A stretch of 64,000 nt of DNA from Poronia punctata (lineage: Eukaryota; Ascomycota; Sordariomycetes; Xylariales; Xylariaceae). The stretch spans positions 1-64,000 of the forward strand of contig MU401547.1 in NCBI GenBank assembly GCA_022579005.1, written 5' to 3'. The position numbers and the translations under genes are program-made. Position 1 is the first letter of the stretch, and each line of letters opens with the position of its first letter. Of this stretch, positions 1 through 9,114 are shown piece by piece. The notes beneath the pieces are model-generated. The model did not search any database. It was given only the letters and a program-made list of their open reading frames with translations, and had not been told where the DNA came from.

Positions 1-1116
1 ATATATAAAGTAAAATAAAAAAAAAGTATTTAAAAGTTTAAAATATATAAAATATAAGTAAATACTATACTTAGTACCTACTTTTAATTGTTTTACATTA
101 TCCTTTATATATCGGTACCCTTATCCTATATAGTCTACTTATCCTTGCAACCAGCAGATCTACACAAGTACATTGTATCTGTTCAACGGTTCTCTGCCTT
201 CCAATCAATGCCCTGAATCCGCCAAGATCTAGGCACCTAGTGTGACTCTCTGGTTGGTTGGTTGGTCGGTTAGAAAGAAATGGGTACATCATCGGCTCGG
301 TCTGGTTAGGTCTGGTGCATATTCTTTGCATGGGATGGTTCTGATGGGCCCTGACATAATCTTATCAATCTGATCAGTGGTTTTTCATCGTGTCCATCTT
401 GTGTCAGATCTCCTAATCCCCTCATTTCAACGCATTGCTCCCCCGCGGCTTGCATAGTTCTTCTAATGCAGCCGGCCCCCGCAGTCTCTCGCTTCTCTAA
501 TTCTTCAATCTGATAAGGATTGGAAGTTTCAATCGCTTTTACTCTCCTCGCCCAGGCCTGACTTCTTCGTGGAACAGAAGAGTCTTTGCTGTCCCTCGGA
601 TTTAACTCGTCTTTATCTCGTTCAAACTGCCAAGGGTCGGATTCAACCCTACCTGGCATCTCTCCTCTGCCGTACCTCTGAGTCACAGGGGAATGAAAGC
701 AAGGGAGGAAATAATTATCCCAACTCGGATTACATTTTACACATACAGCTAAATCATTCCTGCTGCAACGACCTGACCTTTGAAAGTGAGATACTGGACA
801 CTGGCAATACGAATACGGGAATATTGGGCCGAGGAGCAAGCGACCAAATCCGCCCCTCTTCCATTGCCATCAGGCCAGTTTGCCTCTTGGTCTCCTCGAT
901 TCTCTCGCCCATCAGCACTGGCTTGCTCGGAATTTTCCACGGCTTGCCCTGCAAAGGTTTCCGGGTTATCACGCACTTTGTGGATAACCAAAGCGGACAC
1001 GCTCAGTCCGGTGTCCGGCGAGCTTCTTAAAACTAAGGGACGTGGTTACCTAGAACGAAGGACCTTACGTCTATGGTTCAGATCACAGGTGGCTCGCTAA
1101 AGGATCAGGATTTAGG
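1..1116. other. hapX upstream region
   Basis: About 1.1 kb without a convincing gene. The first ~115 bases are strongly AT-rich. The remainder carries overlapping open frames on both strands that resemble no family and look like chance frames in a long fungal promoter and 5' UTR. A GATA-type iron-regulator site lies at 508-516 and is listed separately. Confidence 0.6.
508..516 (+). promoter_or_regulatory. SreA-type GATA site upstream of hapX
   Basis: The 9-mer ATCTGATAA matches exactly the ATCWGATAA consensus known for fungal siderophore/iron GATA repressors (SreA, Sre1, Urbs1). It lies about 600 bp before the hapX ATG. In Aspergillus, SreA represses hapX when iron is plentiful, so a site in this promoter makes biological sense. 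Occupancy is inferred. Confidence 0.55.
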
Positions 1117-2859
1117 ATGGCTTCCATTCTTGCCACACCATCGCAGACAGCGACGAGACCGCTAGGGAACAATCTAACCATCGTACCTCCATCTCAACCC
1201 TCTCCATCTTCGGAGATGTCTCCCTTGTCGGCTACATCGACACAGTCATCCACGACACAGCTAGCAATCAAGTCTTCGAATGCAGCTCAATCAAATAATG
1301 CGCCCGCCACCAATATTCTTCTTCCCAAGACTTCCATCACCAGCAAGGAATGGGTAATACCACCACGGCCGAAACCTGGAAGGAAGCCTGCCACCGACAC
1401 ACCGCCAACTAAGCGTAAGGCCCAGAACAGGGCTGCACAGAGGGCCTTTCGAGAGAGGAGAGCCGCTCGCGTCGGAGAATTAGAAGAAGAGCTTGAAGAG
1501 CAACGTGAGGAATATGAACGCGCACAACAACAGCTGCGTCATCAGATTCAGGGGCTAGATACACAAGTCGAGACGCTACGGACTCAGTGTGCCGCTTTGC
1601 AAGAGGCACTGGACAGGGAGCGTGTCGCACGCCGAGTCGTAGATACCGAACTTGAGTCTTTACGTCGATGGCGCGACCAGACCTCTCATAACTCATCCAG
1701 GAACTCCAGTTTCACGTCGAATCATGGACGAGCTCAAAGCATGTCGGGACAGCACCATGGTTCTAGGGGTAGCCTAACAAGTAACGTTGGGGAACAGCGG
1801 CCAGCTTTCTCTATTCCGCAAGTCGTATCCCCTCCGGAGCCGTCGGTTTCATCGGGCCATCCACAAGGGACAACAGATCTCATTGGTTGTGGCAACTGTA
1901 GCTCTTCAGGGCCATGTGCCTGTGTGGACCAGGTACTCGCCAACACGACGGTCGAGTGCGGTAACTGCACCCTTGGTACAAGATGTGAATGTCTAGAGAC
2001 TGCATTGAACGGACCTGTCTCCAACTCGGAAACAGAGTTGAAACGAAAGCCATCATCCCCTGCTATGGAACCAGAGGAGAAGCGGCAGAGGTCAGATCCA
2101 TCTCCTATCGAGATTGACTTCACTGCCATGTTCTCTTCGAAAAAGAAGGCTTCTGTGGCAATGGCGCCACCGCGTCCAGAGCCTCCTACCGCCCCACAGC
2201 TACCACGGGAGCCGTGTGGGTTCTGCACAGAGAGTAGTTACTGCCTGTGCGCCGCCGAGGCTGCCGAACTCAGTGCAGCGCAAACTCTCCCTCCCATGGG
2301 TCAGCAAGTTCAGACGCCGCCTCCCGATGCAGATCCAGGTTTCGCCGTAGAGGTTACCTCAACCGGCGCCATCAAGCTACCTAGTCTCAATTCTCTCAAC
2401 CGCGGTGGTGCATTCCAATCTGCGCGTAAACCCAACGGATGTGGTGCGAATGGTCCGGGGACATGTTCCCAATGTCTTAGAGATCCTAAATCGGGCCTCT
2501 TCTGTCGGAGTCTCGCTGCCACATTTTCACGCGGCGGTAGCAGCAGCAGCAGCACCGGTGGAGGGTGTTGTGGTGGCTCAAATGGCTCTGGCGGATGTTG
2601 CAAGTCAATTAATAATACGTCGACACAAGACCCTCTTCCTACTACCGGAGTCAGCCTGTCGTGTGCAGATACATATCAGACTCTTTCCAGTCATCCCGGC
2701 TTTGAGCGGGCGGCCGACGAAATCGAGACGTGGCTGCCGAAACTAAAGGCCATACCCAAGCCAGCCACCGGGCTTGGTCGGACGGCCATGGATGTTGAGA
2801 CAGCCAGCATTATGAGTGTGCTGAAGGAGTTCGACGTCCGCTTCGGGAGAGATGGATGA
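1117..2859 (+). CDS. hapX: HapX-type bZIP iron-responsive transcription factor
   Basis: A 580-residue nuclear regulator. The Hap4-like motif (residues 78-91, EWVIPPRPKPGRKP) recruits the CCAAT-binding complex. A bZIP basic region follows at about 98-117 (KRKAQNRAAQRAFRERRAAR), then a heptad coiled coil to about 180. Four cysteine clusters come next: C258/C261/C267/C269, C281/C284/C290/C292, C367/C370/C376/C378 and C442/C450/C453/C463. These are the iron-sensing cysteine-rich regions typical of HapX. A conserved C-terminal block (about 512-577) completes the protein. Known role: with the CBC it represses iron-consuming pathways and activates iron uptake under starvation, and it acts in iron detoxification. 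The gene is intronless in this model; the start is the first ATG of the frame. A consensus iron-GATA site lies upstream. Length and motif order fit the family closely. Confidence 0.95.
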   Translation: MASILATPSQTATRPLGNNLTIVPPSQPSPSSEMSPLSATSTQSSTTQLAIKSSNAAQSNNAPATNILLPKTSITSKEWVIPPRPKPGRKPATDTPPTKRKAQNRAAQRAFRERRAARVGELEEELEEQREEYERAQQQLRHQIQGLDTQVETLRTQCAALQEALDRERVARRVVDTELESLRRWRDQTSHNSSRNSSFTSNHGRAQSMSGQHHGSRGSLTSNVGEQRPAFSIPQVVSPPEPSVSSGHPQGTTDLIGCGNCSSSGPCACVDQVLANTTVECGNCTLGTRCECLETALNGPVSNSETELKRKPSSPAMEPEEKRQRSDPSPIEIDFTAMFSSKKKASVAMAPPRPEPPTAPQLPREPCGFCTESSYCLCAAEAAELSAAQTLPPMGQQVQTPPPDADPGFAVEVTSTGAIKLPSLNSLNRGGAFQSARKPNGCGANGPGTCSQCLRDPKSGLFCRSLAATFSRGGSSSSSTGGGCCGGSNGSGGCCKSINNTSTQDPLPTTGVSLSCADTYQTLSSHPGFERAADEIETWLPKLKAIPKPATGLGRTAMDVETASIMSVLKEFDVRFGRDG

Positions 2860-3029
2860 ACCATCTGAGAAGAAACGAGGGCCGGCCACCATACAGGATT
2901 TATGATTATATTGAGAAGATGAGATATTGTCGCTGACGAAATATTAATTATTACCATGTTACACAACGTCCTGCCATTCCCCCTGTCCCTTTGGCCTGTC
3001 TTCCACTCGGAACTTCGTATGTAAAGTAG

Positions 3030-3875
3030 TTATATGTACGTGTATGAAGGATATTGCATCACGTGGAATATCCTAGGGATGGTATAATTCCGGCGGCCCC
3101 AGAAGAAATGTGCCCTACTTCTAAAACCCAGCTTCTCTTGATAGAAGGGTACTATGCTTCTTCTTTCTCTTCCCCTTAGCAATGACAACTCACACATATC
3201 TACTTCCTCTCCCTCACAAGCGGTCCACTTCTTTGCCGCATCAGAGACAGAACCTTCAACCAAGACAATCACCTTGACGGCAAGCTGATTTACGATATCG
3301 GTAACGTGACGCATGAGCCTAGTTCCGTTGCCCATCCCACGCTTACGAGGATGGATGCAAATCTCGGAGATGACTGATGGCCGTTAGTAACATGCCAAGA
3401 CGTGCGCAGTTCATTTGCCACACTGACATAAAAACTCTTCATGAAGCAAAGACGGGTCAGCCCGTATGGCAGCCATGAGAATATCATTAGCCGGCTTCCT
3501 ATCCGGCGGTCGATTTGCCGGTAACACAATCTCTTCGCCCGTCTCCGAGTCGCGGTATTTCCTGGCACGACGAAGATAGGATTCGAGCATGACGACTCCA
3601 TGGATATCAAGCCGACCATGATCCTCAAGGATCCTACAACAGGGATAACCCCCTTCAATCTCATCCCGACGTCGATGTATCAGCTCACCGACGTCGTCGG
3701 TGTACACGTCTGGGAAAGAGGTGGTTTCGACTTGGATTATCGCTTCAGTATCGTCCTCGCATGCTGCCCGGATTTCATTAATCGTACATGTAGGACGTGT
3801 CCTAAACAAGCTCGCGTCTTGTTTGTTGACGTCGTCGTCGTCGTCGTGTTGCATCATTTTGCTTTTTTTGTTCAT
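3030..3875 (-). CDS. GNAT-family N-acetyltransferase
   Basis: Two exons on the minus strand, 3875-3428 and 3373-3030, 263 residues. The 54-nt intron starts with GTCAGT (a weak donor), has a TACTAAC branch site and ends CAG. Removing it joins a frame reading EEFL-F-ISEICIHPRKRGMGNGT, which is the acetyl-CoA-binding motif A of the GNAT fold (R/Q-x-x-G-x-G/A). The C-terminal FYQEKLGFR is the usual motif B ending. The acceptor substrate cannot be told from sequence. The N-terminus has an Asp run (residues ~10-15). An ATG at 3875 is preferred; the frame is open further upstream but without an ATG. The gene converges on hapX, 170 bp away. Confidence 0.75.
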
Positions 3876-5699
3876 GGCGTGCAGATAATTTTTGGGGTAA
3901 AAGGCAGGGTGTCTCACTCTGTTCTGTTCTGTTTCCTCAATACCCGACGTACCTACGTATACGTACAATAACCGCCTTTCATGATTCGAAAGAGAAGGGG
4001 GATCACGAAATATTTATATATATACAGAACATTTACTCCATGATGCCAAGATGATTACGATTAAATTCATCCATCCAGTCGGCCGATACCTACCTACATA
4101 TTTTCTAATGCTTTGTTTATTGTCTGTCCCCATCTTTGAAATCCAAGCCTTTTGCTTTTCCATTTCCCGTCTGACGGCTGCTTATTTATTACCCTTTTTC
4201 TGATTCAGCTGTTTTTTTTTCTCCGCAGCAGAAAGAAAAGAATCGGAATCCCCCCTTCCCACCTCGAAAATGGAATGGAGTGCAACCAACGCACGATGGA
4301 GGGGGCCCACACATGAGACCTACCTACCTTCCCGTCGCGTCCTCTAGCTATTTATTTACATTTTTACTTTACATGTACTTTGTCGCGATGCATACCTAGG
4401 TACCTACTTTTCCGGTTTTGCTGGATATGATTCTTTTTACTTGGCATATCTCATGCCATGGGTTGGTTTTGGTTTTGGTTTCGGGGGAATGTCAGAGCGA
4501 GAGAGAGAGAGAGAGAGAGAAATGGCGGGGTAGAAATAAAGTAGTGGGAGGAGAAGAGAAGAGAGGAGAGGGGGATGTTTATGATGATTTGTTTCTAGGA
4601 GTGAATGAGTTGTTATGATACAGTTAGCTAGGTAGGCATGTTATCTCGGGATGGGTGTGATGTACTGGGGGCAAGATGTCGGGTAGATGATAGAAACGGC
4701 TCATGCGATTGCGGTTGAGTACCTACCTAGATATATACTTACCTATATGTCTTGGTCTGGGATGGAGATGTAATATTTTATTGGTAGAATTTTGAACCAT
4801 CTATAAGACGGAACTTGATAAATAAACACCTTGTAAAATTTATCTATGACTCTCTTGTGGTATACTTAATATCATGTCGAAGACACGTTCGCATACGCCA
4901 GGTTAAACGTATATTCTGGGGATTTCTCCATCCATCACCCTTATGTCCTACTATATGCTATATTCTCGACCATTCCTATTGTTGCACATATGATACACAT
5001 ACGTAATTAGCTAGATAATTCCATGTAACCAGTTGAAAGGTAAGCCATATATATAGGTATAGGGGGCAAGGTTTGGTTTTATGTCTCCTCCCTCTAACTT
5101 AACCACAAAAACAACAACACAGGGCAGGCTAATAGCACATTCTAGAACATCTTGTTCTTTGTTTTATATTGAATCGTGAGATTGTTTTGTATACGCTCGA
5201 CCCTACACGTATATCTTCTCTCTTGAACGTGGATAACAGTGAATACACGTAAGGATAAGACTGGTCTTGATTAAATTCAAAAGCTTGAATTGATTGATTT
5301 TCTGTCGATCTGTGCAGTACATGGAAGAGAATAGAAGAGGGGTATCTAGAAACACAGAGATGTTTTGTTTCTGATAGGATTCAACACTTACTACCTATGC
5401 CTTTGTTTGAAGAGAGAATTCTTCCCCCGGAGTTTGGCAATCAGTTAGTTTAGTTAGGTGTTGGATAAAACAACTCTGGTGCTACGAAAACTGTATTTCT
5501 ATTGCTTATGTTTTATTATTTGATAGTGTGGTAGGTTTATATATATATATGTATATAATTCCCCCCTTCTCTCAATTTCATAAAACTAAACCAAATCATC
5601 ACTTGACACAACACAACGCAACCTCTTCACACCGATATTTCTTTTTCCCTCTCCAATAAGTACCTACAGGACTACAACTCACATTCACAATAACGTAAG
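3876..5699. other. Intergenic spacer with AG microsatellite
   Basis: About 1.8 kb with no supportable gene. It contains a (GA)n run at about 4499-4521, several TACCTACC stretches and homopolymers. The end (about 5540-5699) has a TATA-like TATATATATGTATATA followed by a CA-rich leader that leads into the small ORF at 5700. Confidence 0.6.
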
Positions 5700-5906
5700 A
5701 TGCCTCCCCGCATAGGAATAACCCCAGACGGAGACGCAGTTATCATCCCCTCCCCCACCTCTACCCCTTCCTCTTCCTCTTCCTCTTCTAGAGATAAAGA
5801 CGTTAAAAGGGGAAAGGAAGGGCAAGATGATGATGAAGGCGGAGAGGGCGGTGAACAGAGGAAGGATGGTGATGATAAGTCTCCTTTTTGGGGGGTCGAT
5901 TGGTAA
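5700..5906 (+). CDS. Possible small low-complexity protein (doubtful)
   Basis: An intact 68-codon frame starting MPPRIGITPDGDAVIIP, followed by a Ser run and a charged Lys/Asp/Glu/Gly region, ending SPFWGVDW. The residues suggest a disordered, cytosolic protein. Support is contextual: a TATA-like element lies about 150 bp upstream, and a long CA-rich leader typical of expressed fungal genes directly precedes the ATG. A GGTAAGG sequence at the stop codon could be a splice donor, so this may be the first exon of a longer gene, though no convincing downstream exon was found. No family recognised. Confidence 0.3.
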   Translation: MPPRIGITPDGDAVIIPSPTSTPSSSSSSSRDKDVKRGKEGQDDDEGGEGGEQRKDGDDKSPFWGVDW

Positions 5907-6572
5907 GGTAAGGTAGAATGGGGAGATGTAGGGGAGGAAAGAAGAGGGAAGAAATAGCGGGGAGAAAAGGGGAAGTAAAAAAGAAGTTTAAATGGGGGGA
6001 GATATACATAATAAAAGAAACGAAAAAGAAGAAGAAGAAAAGAACAGATGTATTCATGAACAGCTTCATTGTGCTGCTTTGATATGCAAAACAACCTAAC
6101 CTAGGTACTTTAGGTTAGGTGATTCAATATATTTTATGCTGTCTTATTTTATGCCAGGCAAGATTAACTAGCTACTACATGATTCCAGTGATACTACAAA
6201 CAAAACAATTATTTTATCCATCCCTCACTTTGATTAAATACCAATACATACGTGTCAAGGTGTATCACTAACATATGCCCGAGTTGATATCATTGTTCAT
6301 TAGTAAGAAGGGAGGACCATTGCCCTAAAGCAGTTAGCATCACAGTGCAAAAGGAGCTACTCAGGGTATATATAGCATGTGCAAATACTGTGTTGAGAAT
6401 GACAGGATATTATAATCAGAGGAATATGGCATTATGATTTCTAATACGGATGGTATCATCTGAGTGTTATATAAGGAGAGAGTAGACCGTACGTAGTTTA
6501 CCTGTATAGATACTATAAATCAATCAGCTCAAACTTACCTCTCAACATTCTATCAACAAGTCACATCCCAAA
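5907..6572. other. Spacer and promoter of the oxidoreductase-like gene
   Basis: No gene seen. It is purine-rich just after the small ORF, then AT-rich. The last ~60 bases form a C/A-rich leader ahead of the ATG at 6573. Confidence 0.5.
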
Positions 6573-7757
6573 ATGCCACCTATCCGCGTCGCACTCATCG
6601 GTCTCTCAGCCACAGCAAAAGTAAACTGGGCAGAACAAGGCCACCTCCCATACCTCCAATCCTCACGCGGCCAATCCCACTACGAGATCGTAGCTTTATT
6701 GAATTCCAGTCAAGAAGCAGCCGAAACAGCAAGAAAACACTTCAACCTATCTCCCACCGTCAAAACATACGGGAGTCCAGATGCCTTGGCCGCAGACCCG
6801 GATGTTGATCTAGTGGTGTGTAACACGCGAGTAGATACACATATCAGCACGACAGCCCCCTCCTTACGCGCCGGCAAGGGCGTATACATTGAATGGCCAC
6901 TCGCAGAAAATTACGAAGTGGCTGTGGACCTGCTAGGCGGGGAAGATGTGCGTGTTGACGCGAGTATTGTCGGTTTACAAGGTCGCGTGTCGCCCATCGC
7001 TATCAAGTTGAAAGAGATACTTTCTTCGGGACGCATAGGCCGCGTGTTGAGTAGCGATGTGCGCGCTTTTGGAAACTTGGGGCGAAGGGATAGTGTTTCT
7101 GAACTACTGACGTATTTTGCTGATCGCAAAGTCGGTGGGAATCACATCACTATCGCGTATGCGCATACCGTCGATTATGTACACGATGTGTTGGGGGAGT
7201 TTGAGAGTTTCCAGAGTCGTATGCAATTACAGCGACCTGTTCTCAAGATCAGAGATCAGAACGGCGATACTGAGGCGGGACGGGTTATTCCGTCTGATGT
7301 CCCTGACTTTCTGGCTGTTCATGGCAAGTTAGCGAAGGGAACGGCGGATATTGTGGAGGATGCCACGTTGTCCTTCACTTTCCGGTCTGGACAGCAGTTC
7401 AAGGGTACGCCGGGATTTATCTGGACGATTAATGGTGAGAAGGGCGAGATCATGGTTACGGCCAATGGGGCGTATCTTCACTCCGACTCATATAAAGACC
7501 CTATCGAGATTAAACTGCATGATCACGTTACGGATGAGGTTGTTGACATGGAATGGGATTGGCAAGACTGGCAAAAGGAGCTCCCATATCGGTCGAGGAT
7601 TGTTGCTGAACTATACGAGAGATATGCGCATTGGTGGGAGAATGGTCGACCGGCTGGCAATCTACCAGTGGATAGAGAATGGCCTCGACTTGACGATGCG
7701 ATGGAGAGGATGAAGGAGTTCAAGGAGTTGTTCCGGCAGTACGATATGCAAGCTTGA
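6573..7757 (+). CDS. Gfo/Idh/MocA-fold protein, Gal80-like
   Basis: 394 residues, intronless. The N-terminal Rossmann segment (RVALIGLSATAK, residues 5-16) is a loose version of the nucleotide-binding GxGxxG. The C-terminal half has the family's alpha/beta dimerisation domain, with a YAHTVDYV segment in the position of the usual catalytic HxxD. The normally conserved EKP motif, whose Lys takes part in catalysis, reads EWP here (residues 107-109). That loss is typical of Gal80-like members that bind dinucleotide without being ordinary dehydrogenases. The role may be regulatory or an unassigned oxidoreduction. It sits about 700 bp before the start of the NRPS locus on the same strand; membership in that cluster is possible but unproven. 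The start has a clean AAAATG context. Confidence 0.75.
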   Translation: MPPIRVALIGLSATAKVNWAEQGHLPYLQSSRGQSHYEIVALLNSSQEAAETARKHFNLSPTVKTYGSPDALAADPDVDLVVCNTRVDTHISTTAPSLRAGKGVYIEWPLAENYEVAVDLLGGEDVRVDASIVGLQGRVSPIAIKLKEILSSGRIGRVLSSDVRAFGNLGRRDSVSELLTYFADRKVGGNHITIAYAHTVDYVHDVLGEFESFQSRMQLQRPVLKIRDQNGDTEAGRVIPSDVPDFLAVHGKLAKGTADIVEDATLSFTFRSGQQFKGTPGFIWTINGEKGEIMVTANGAYLHSDSYKDPIEIKLHDHVTDEVVDMEWDWQDWQKELPYRSRIVAELYERYAHWWENGRPAGNLPVDREWPRLDDAMERMKEFKELFRQYDMQA

Positions 7758-8467
7758 TACCCCAAGATTATCTGGCGTTTTAGTTGATCAAATAGTTCAG
7801 TCTACTATTGATTGGTATCGCTAGCCTATACCAAAAGTAAAAGGTATTGCCGAGTAGGTATAGAAGATGGCAACATAGTCTATTTTATTGACGGTGTTGA
7901 TAGGTCTCCTCCTAAGAATAAAGTAGGTAGTTTGTAGATCAATTGCCGACGTCATCGCCTCATCGGTCATTGCATGTCCCGAAACTCGACTGCTAGGCGA
8001 ACAAAAATGGGGGGACTGCTAAACGCGTTAAGAAAAGTTACTACCGCAGGGGGGACAGAGTACTAACCTGTTCAAGTTTCTCAGTTGTATCAAAATATCT
8101 TGCACAATTCCCGCCTATCGGGTTGCGACAAGACCAGCACCCTCCCGCCAGCAGCAATACTATTGCTCTATAGTAGATAATAGTACATACTTTTCAAGAG
8201 ATTGTTTGGTTTCCTTTGCATCTTCACATGTGTGACTGGGTGACTGGCCCGGCAGGTACACTCCTACGGTCCTACCATCGTCTCAACCTTTAGCCAGATC
8301 AAGTTAGCCTGGCTATCTGTGCCGGTAGTTGATCCGTCATAGTCAGTCTGTCAGGTCCCTCTACGAGAGGTAGGTAAAGTAGGTACCTTTGCTCACATCA
8401 TCCACTCATCTCGCTGCATCACTTCATCACTTCATCGCCTCATCCATCTGCCGACTAGTCTACCATA
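7758..8467. other. Spacer before the NRPS locus
   Basis: No gene recognised. Short CATC/TTCATC-rich repeats at about 8395-8450 precede the small Cys-rich ORF. Confidence 0.5.
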
Positions 8468-8629
8468 ATGCCTACTACCTACTCACAGTACAATATGATC
8501 ATGCCCGGCACTTGCGACTTCCAAGCCGGTCGCCAATGCTTGTCATGCGGAAAGGTCTACTGCGAGAGTGATTGCGCGATGCTACGGTCCCATGCCCATC
8601 ACCCCGACGACTTTAGGGAATCGTCGTAG
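8468..8629 (+). CDS. Small Cys/His-rich protein, zinc-finger-like (53 aa)
   Basis: An intact 53-codon frame. Cysteines fall at residues 16, 24, 27, 32 and 36, and histidines at 42, 44 and 45. The order C-x7-C-x2-C-x4-C-x3-C-x5-H-x-H-H resembles compact treble-clef or MYND/HIT-like zinc-binding folds (core CLSCGKVYCESDC). It is too regular to dismiss, but an ORF this short can occur by chance. It lies 485 bp upstream of the first NRPS gene on the same strand. No close family is recognised. If real, a role in protein binding or regulation would be the first guess. It could also be an exon of a longer gene. Confidence 0.35.
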   Translation: MPTTYSQYNMIMPGTCDFQAGRQCLSCGKVYCESDCAMLRSHAHHPDDFRESS

Positions 8630-9114
8630 CCGAGTCGGTCTGGTTAGCTCCCCTCCTTTTCCATGGTTGTATGGTACGAGGGCTTCCCAGCCGCAGCTCC
8701 TGGCTCGGTCGGATGCATCGCGTACGAGTACGGCTGAAATTAATTCAATATCTACCTAAACTAGACTACTGACTATATGATAGTATTTAGATTATATTAA
8801 TATACCTTTAGTAGTTAGACTTACGACAATTAAGTCAACATACGTCTACACTAAACATACTTTGTTGGATAGGTACTTTACCTAGCCCAACCGATCTACA
8901 TCCTCCGTTAGAAGATAGGATCGTTATACTGTACCTGGGTCGCCCAAGCCACCGCATGGTGCATACCGCCACTCCATTCTCCGTCCCAAAGCCTTCCATC
9001 GCCGACTTGCTGATCTGGCCGCGAGGTTAGCTATATCCATCGCCAACGGCATTTGGTCACGTAGCACAACGCAGGAATACATCACCCAAACCCTACTGAG
9101 TAGATACCAGCATC
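8630..9114. other. Promoter region of the first NRPS gene
   Basis: AT-rich at about 8740-8870, possibly a decayed repeat, then of ordinary composition. No upstream exon encoding the missing half of the condensation domain is visible. Confidence 0.45.

Noticed and set aside
306..1030. Overlapping frames of 177 and 153 codons upstream of hapX
   Set aside because: They lie opposite each other, match no family and sit where a long leader is expected.
5672..6094. 140-codon minus-strand frame rich in Phe/Ser/Pro
   Set aside because: Low-complexity translation of purine-rich spacer, antisense to the more plausible small ORF.
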